Below, in pieces: positions 61,754 to 64,000 of a stretch of DNA of 64,000 nt. Source of the stretch: Stratiolaelaps scimitus (lineage: Eukaryota > Arthropoda > Arachnida > Mesostigmata > Laelapidae); the NCBI GenBank assembly GCA_019614645.1, contig JABWDB010000012.1, forward strand, positions 6,448,001-6,512,000, written 5' to 3'. The translations under genes were made by a program, and so were the position numbers. Within the stretch, counting starts at the first letter, position 1; every line of letters begins with the position of its first letter. The notes under the pieces were generated by a model. The model had not been told where the DNA came from, ran no database searches, and was given only the letters and a program-made list of their open reading frames with translations.

Positions 61754-62023
61754 GTGTGCCAGAGTGTGTTTATGTCTAGCAGAGTACGTGCTCATATCAG
61801 AATGTCCGCTGGTGTTAGCTATAACGACGTACCTGGCAAGATTTGCCCAACACGCGACAAATACTTGGAGTGCTCGGGTGCACTGACTCCTTGGACTTGT
61901 CCAGAGCCTTTATTCTCCGCGGTATCACGAGACAGACAGACTGGATATAAAAAGGGTGGGCTCAACACAGGAACTGAACTGTGTGCAACCGAACGGTTGG
62001 CTTTTACTACTATTATAATATAA
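61754..62023 (+). CDS. candidate exon, weakly peritrophin-A-like
   Basis: 89 codons to TAA. The stretch from residue 31 contains C-x8-C-x8-C, with Lys-Tyr-Leu-x-Cys before a Trp-Thr-Cys-Pro-x-Pro-Leu-Phe motif, reminiscent of the centre of a CBM14 chitin-binding domain (K-Y-x2-C then CPxGLxF). The spacing before the second Cys is longer than usual and the expected later Cys is displaced to residue 77, so the fold is not assured. About 60 percent purine-first codons. If real, the protein would be secreted and bind chitin in cuticle or gut matrix. Confidence 0.26.
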   Translation: MCQSVFMSSRVRAHIRMSAGVSYNDVPGKICPTRDKYLECSGALTPWTCPEPLFSAVSRDRQTGYKKGGLNTGTELCATERLAFTTIII

Positions 62024-63518
62024 CAACAAGAACAACAACAACAAGAGCCGCTACTGTGGATTGGTCTAACCGGCGACCAGACCTCCCAGTGTCCATAGTC
62101 TCAGCCTTGAGGGCTGCGGGATGCCTTAGGAACATACGCGCACTTACGCCTGCTTCCGACCTTCGCTCTATATAAGCACACATAGATTATTCGCACGACG
62201 AGCCGGCAACGCATAGCCAGCCTGGCCGTGTGCCGAAGTACAAGCTTAGCCGAGTCGGCGCTCACAGGCTCACCGGCGACGATATGCGGCTCGCACGCCA
62301 TCGTGGGCCTCGGCGCTCACACGATCCACTGTGGAAAAACGGTCCGTCGATCACTCGATATCGCTGGCCTGGCAGGCGCCCGCGCAGGCAGGATGCCGGT
62401 AAGAGCAGATCGCCTGCTGATACCGCCGCACGCTACAATCGCATGGCACTCGCCATTATTCGGACGCGGCTATGTTTAGCAGCCATCGTGACCTAAAGAG
62501 GAGCCGGCATCCGAGGCTTCCGACAGCCCGGCAGTCCCCCCTCTGCCAGTGGCTGGGTACTCCACCTGCGTCGTTGTTGAGAAGCCGCAGAAACAGGTGG
62601 AGTGACACCAGGACAGAGAGACCCCGAAGGAGATCGCTGCGAAACAAAGCGGCCGAGAGACGGGCGTTTGCAGCACTCTGCTGCAAAACATACGGAGGCA
62701 CTTTCGGACAGATGGCGCAGAGGGAGGCGCAATGGAGAAGATGCGAGATCTGGAATCACTGTCGTGCTAGCTGTGGCCGCTTGGTAGTCGCAGAAGCAGC
62801 GGTTGAAAGGACGCTGCAACATATGACGCCCGACAAGACGAAAAGGCAATGGAAACAGCAAAGAAAGGCGGGCATCGGCAGCGGGACGTACCTCAGGGGG
62901 GTAGAGTAATTCGTCAGGCCGATTTTCTGCGGGAGCTCGGAGGGTGGCCGGCAGATATAGGAGAGGGGGCACGCAGCTTGAAGGGAATTTGTGGAAATTG
63001 TATCGGACCAAATGTACAGGAGAGCAGACACGAGGGGTGGGTTACAGACGGCTTTATTTTTCATTTTTAATTCGGCTATGGTGCAGGTTTGATCGCAATG
63101 AGACTCGATTGGTATGTTTTATGTATTAGATTTATCCATATACAGTGTCAAGCAACGGGGTTCCACGCGCCGGCCGGCACCTGCCCTCATTATGAGGTGT
63201 GGCGAACCGTGCCCCAAATATTATACAATGCAGCAGCGTGCGTAGTCGTGCCGTCCTTAGGCGGCCTTGCCGAGAGGGCTCCCGCTTGAAATTTATTTTT
63301 CTTAAGACGCTAATAAAAACAAGTAAATTTTAATTTTAAAAAAAAATATATATATATATATAAGTATTTATCGAGGTAGCCAGGGCAACACCAGGGCTTG
63401 TAACCATACAATCTCAATTTCGGATCCCGAAATCACTGCGCTCCTGTACTTGCAAATTTGTCATAATATATATATCTTTAATTTATAAACATTTTTATCC
63501 AATTATAAAACTGGGCGA

Positions 63519-63553
<35 letters not shown>

Positions 63554-63592
63554 CTACACTCCAGGCTGAAATAGTCCTTCAAATTCTCAACC
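62024..63592. other. GC-rich then AT-rich, no firm gene
   Basis: Frames of 145 (plus, 62472-62909) and 172 codons (minus, 62493-63011) oppose each other and neither has splice support. TA arrays lie at 63349-63362 and 63521-63551. Confidence 0.35.
63521..63551. repeat. (TA)n microsatellite
   Basis: About 31 bp of TA. Confidence 0.95.
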
Positions 63593-63897
63593 CTAATTCG
63601 TCCAACATTTCGTCCAGCAAATGCCGTCTGTTCGTGACCCGTTACAAAGCTTCCCCGTATTGGGCGACCAAGGTTGCTGCAGCAGGTATTGTTCATCTGC
63701 AATGTTTGTGAGAGCAGTATAGATCTCCGCTTTCCCGACATCGCAGTCGCCGTCATCACTGCAAGACACCTCCTCTGCCACCGGTTTCGGTTGAGCCGAA
63801 GGCTACCTTGCTGGTAACAGCGAGACGGGAACAGACCAAAAAGGAGAGAGAGAGAGAGAGCAAGTAGCAAATTGAGCGGCAGATTCGCCTCGTCCAT
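63593..63897 (-). CDS. candidate small secreted cysteine-rich protein
   Basis: An ATG at 63897 begins a leader with an acidic start and a Leu/Ser-rich hydrophobic core (partly coded by a CT array), typical of a signal peptide, then one Cys. A second frame, open to TAG at 63593, carries five more Cys and about 65 percent purine-first codons, with an acidic Cys-x5-Cys start and a Cys-x8-Cys-x3-Cys end. The two frames join if the 32 bases 63806-63775, which begin GTAGCC and end GGCAG, are removed; otherwise a frameshift separates them. Six Cys in a secreted product suggests a disulphide-bonded peptide of unknown role. The frame is also open upstream to an ATG at 63975. Confidence 0.36.
63841..63860. 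repeat. (GA)n microsatellite
   Basis: About 20 bp, coding part of the leader of the cysteine-rich candidate on the minus strand. Confidence 0.93.
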
Positions 63898-63929
63898 GGG
63901 AAAAGCTACAGATGGTGCTTGTTTCCTGA

Positions 63930-63951
63930 GCGAGCGAGCGAGCGAGCGAGC
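63930..63951. repeat. (GAGC)n tetranucleotide repeat
   Basis: About five GAGC units. Confidence 0.92.
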
Positions 63952-64000
63952 TCGCGAGCACCGGACGGCTGTCATCGTGGCCGCCGCCGCCTCACAATGA

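Noticed and set aside
62472..63011. Opposed frames of 145 and 172 codons in GC-rich DNA
   Set aside because: Each weakens the other, neither has start or splice support, and low stop density explains both.
1..64000. Bacterial features: operons, CRISPR arrays, insertion sequences, attachment sites, origins
   Set aside because: Coding density, splice signals and microsatellites are eukaryotic. No regularly spaced direct repeats of CRISPR type and no transposase-like frame were seen.
1..64000. Retrotransposon or endogenous virus content
   Set aside because: I found no reverse-transcriptase YxDD box in a suitable context, integrase motif, long terminal repeats or gag-like zinc knuckle. Diverged fragments could be missed by eye; a translated search against repeat libraries would settle it.

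Overview
The window looks like nuclear DNA of an intron-bearing animal. I cannot name the species. An arthropod is a reasonable guess, from TTAGG-like repeats, undepleted CpG, compact introns and CAAAATG-type start contexts, but nothing here proves it. The longest uninterrupted stop-to-stop frame is about 290 codons. There are no Shine-Dalgarno-led operons, no intact tRNA or rRNA, no CRISPR array, and no reverse-transcriptase or transposase motif that I can recognise. Dinucleotide arrays, mostly (TA)n, recur throughout, and GC-rich islands (about 0-1.6, 11-12.5, 19-21, 33-35, 45.7-47.3, 58.5-59.3 and 62-63 kb) alternate with AT-richer DNA.

No gene was identified by name. The coding calls are candidate exons read by eye. 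They rest on open frame length, purine-first/pyrimidine-third codon periodicity, splice-site quality, start context, and agreement of codon phase across proposed introns. Each criterion is weak alone, and frames of 100-150 codons are expected by chance in a window this size, so confidences are mostly 0.2-0.5. Intron and exon boundaries need transcript data.

Layout: 0-9 kb has scattered weak exons, including a minus-strand first exon at 1.5-1.7 kb. 13.8-17.4 kb has a run of plus-strand candidates, among them a clean internal exon at 14458-14608 and a CPxC-containing frame faintly like the start of a LITAF zinc domain. 19-21.4 kb is GC-rich, with a 28-bp perfect palindrome and a 411-codon frame broken by one TAG. 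23.5-30.6 kb holds mainly minus-strand candidates. 35-37.4 kb holds several exons, including the best acceptor in the window (36282, minus). 39.0-40.5 kb is a coding-like locus with Asn/Ser repeats and isolated in-frame stops. 53.5-57.1 kb (plus) holds the two most coherent multi-exon models: two exons around a 47-nt intron, and four exons with consistent phase at three junctions. 60.9-61.2 kb is a two-exon pair, 61.75 kb has a weakly chitin-binding-like frame, and the end of the window carries a small secreted cysteine-rich protein on the minus strand.

I see no operon-like cooperation between genes and no convincing new biological system. The observations I would check first are the palindromes, the interrupted locus at 39-40.5 kb, the secreted peptide whose two frames are separated by 32 nt, and the phase-consistent model at 55.4-57.1 kb.
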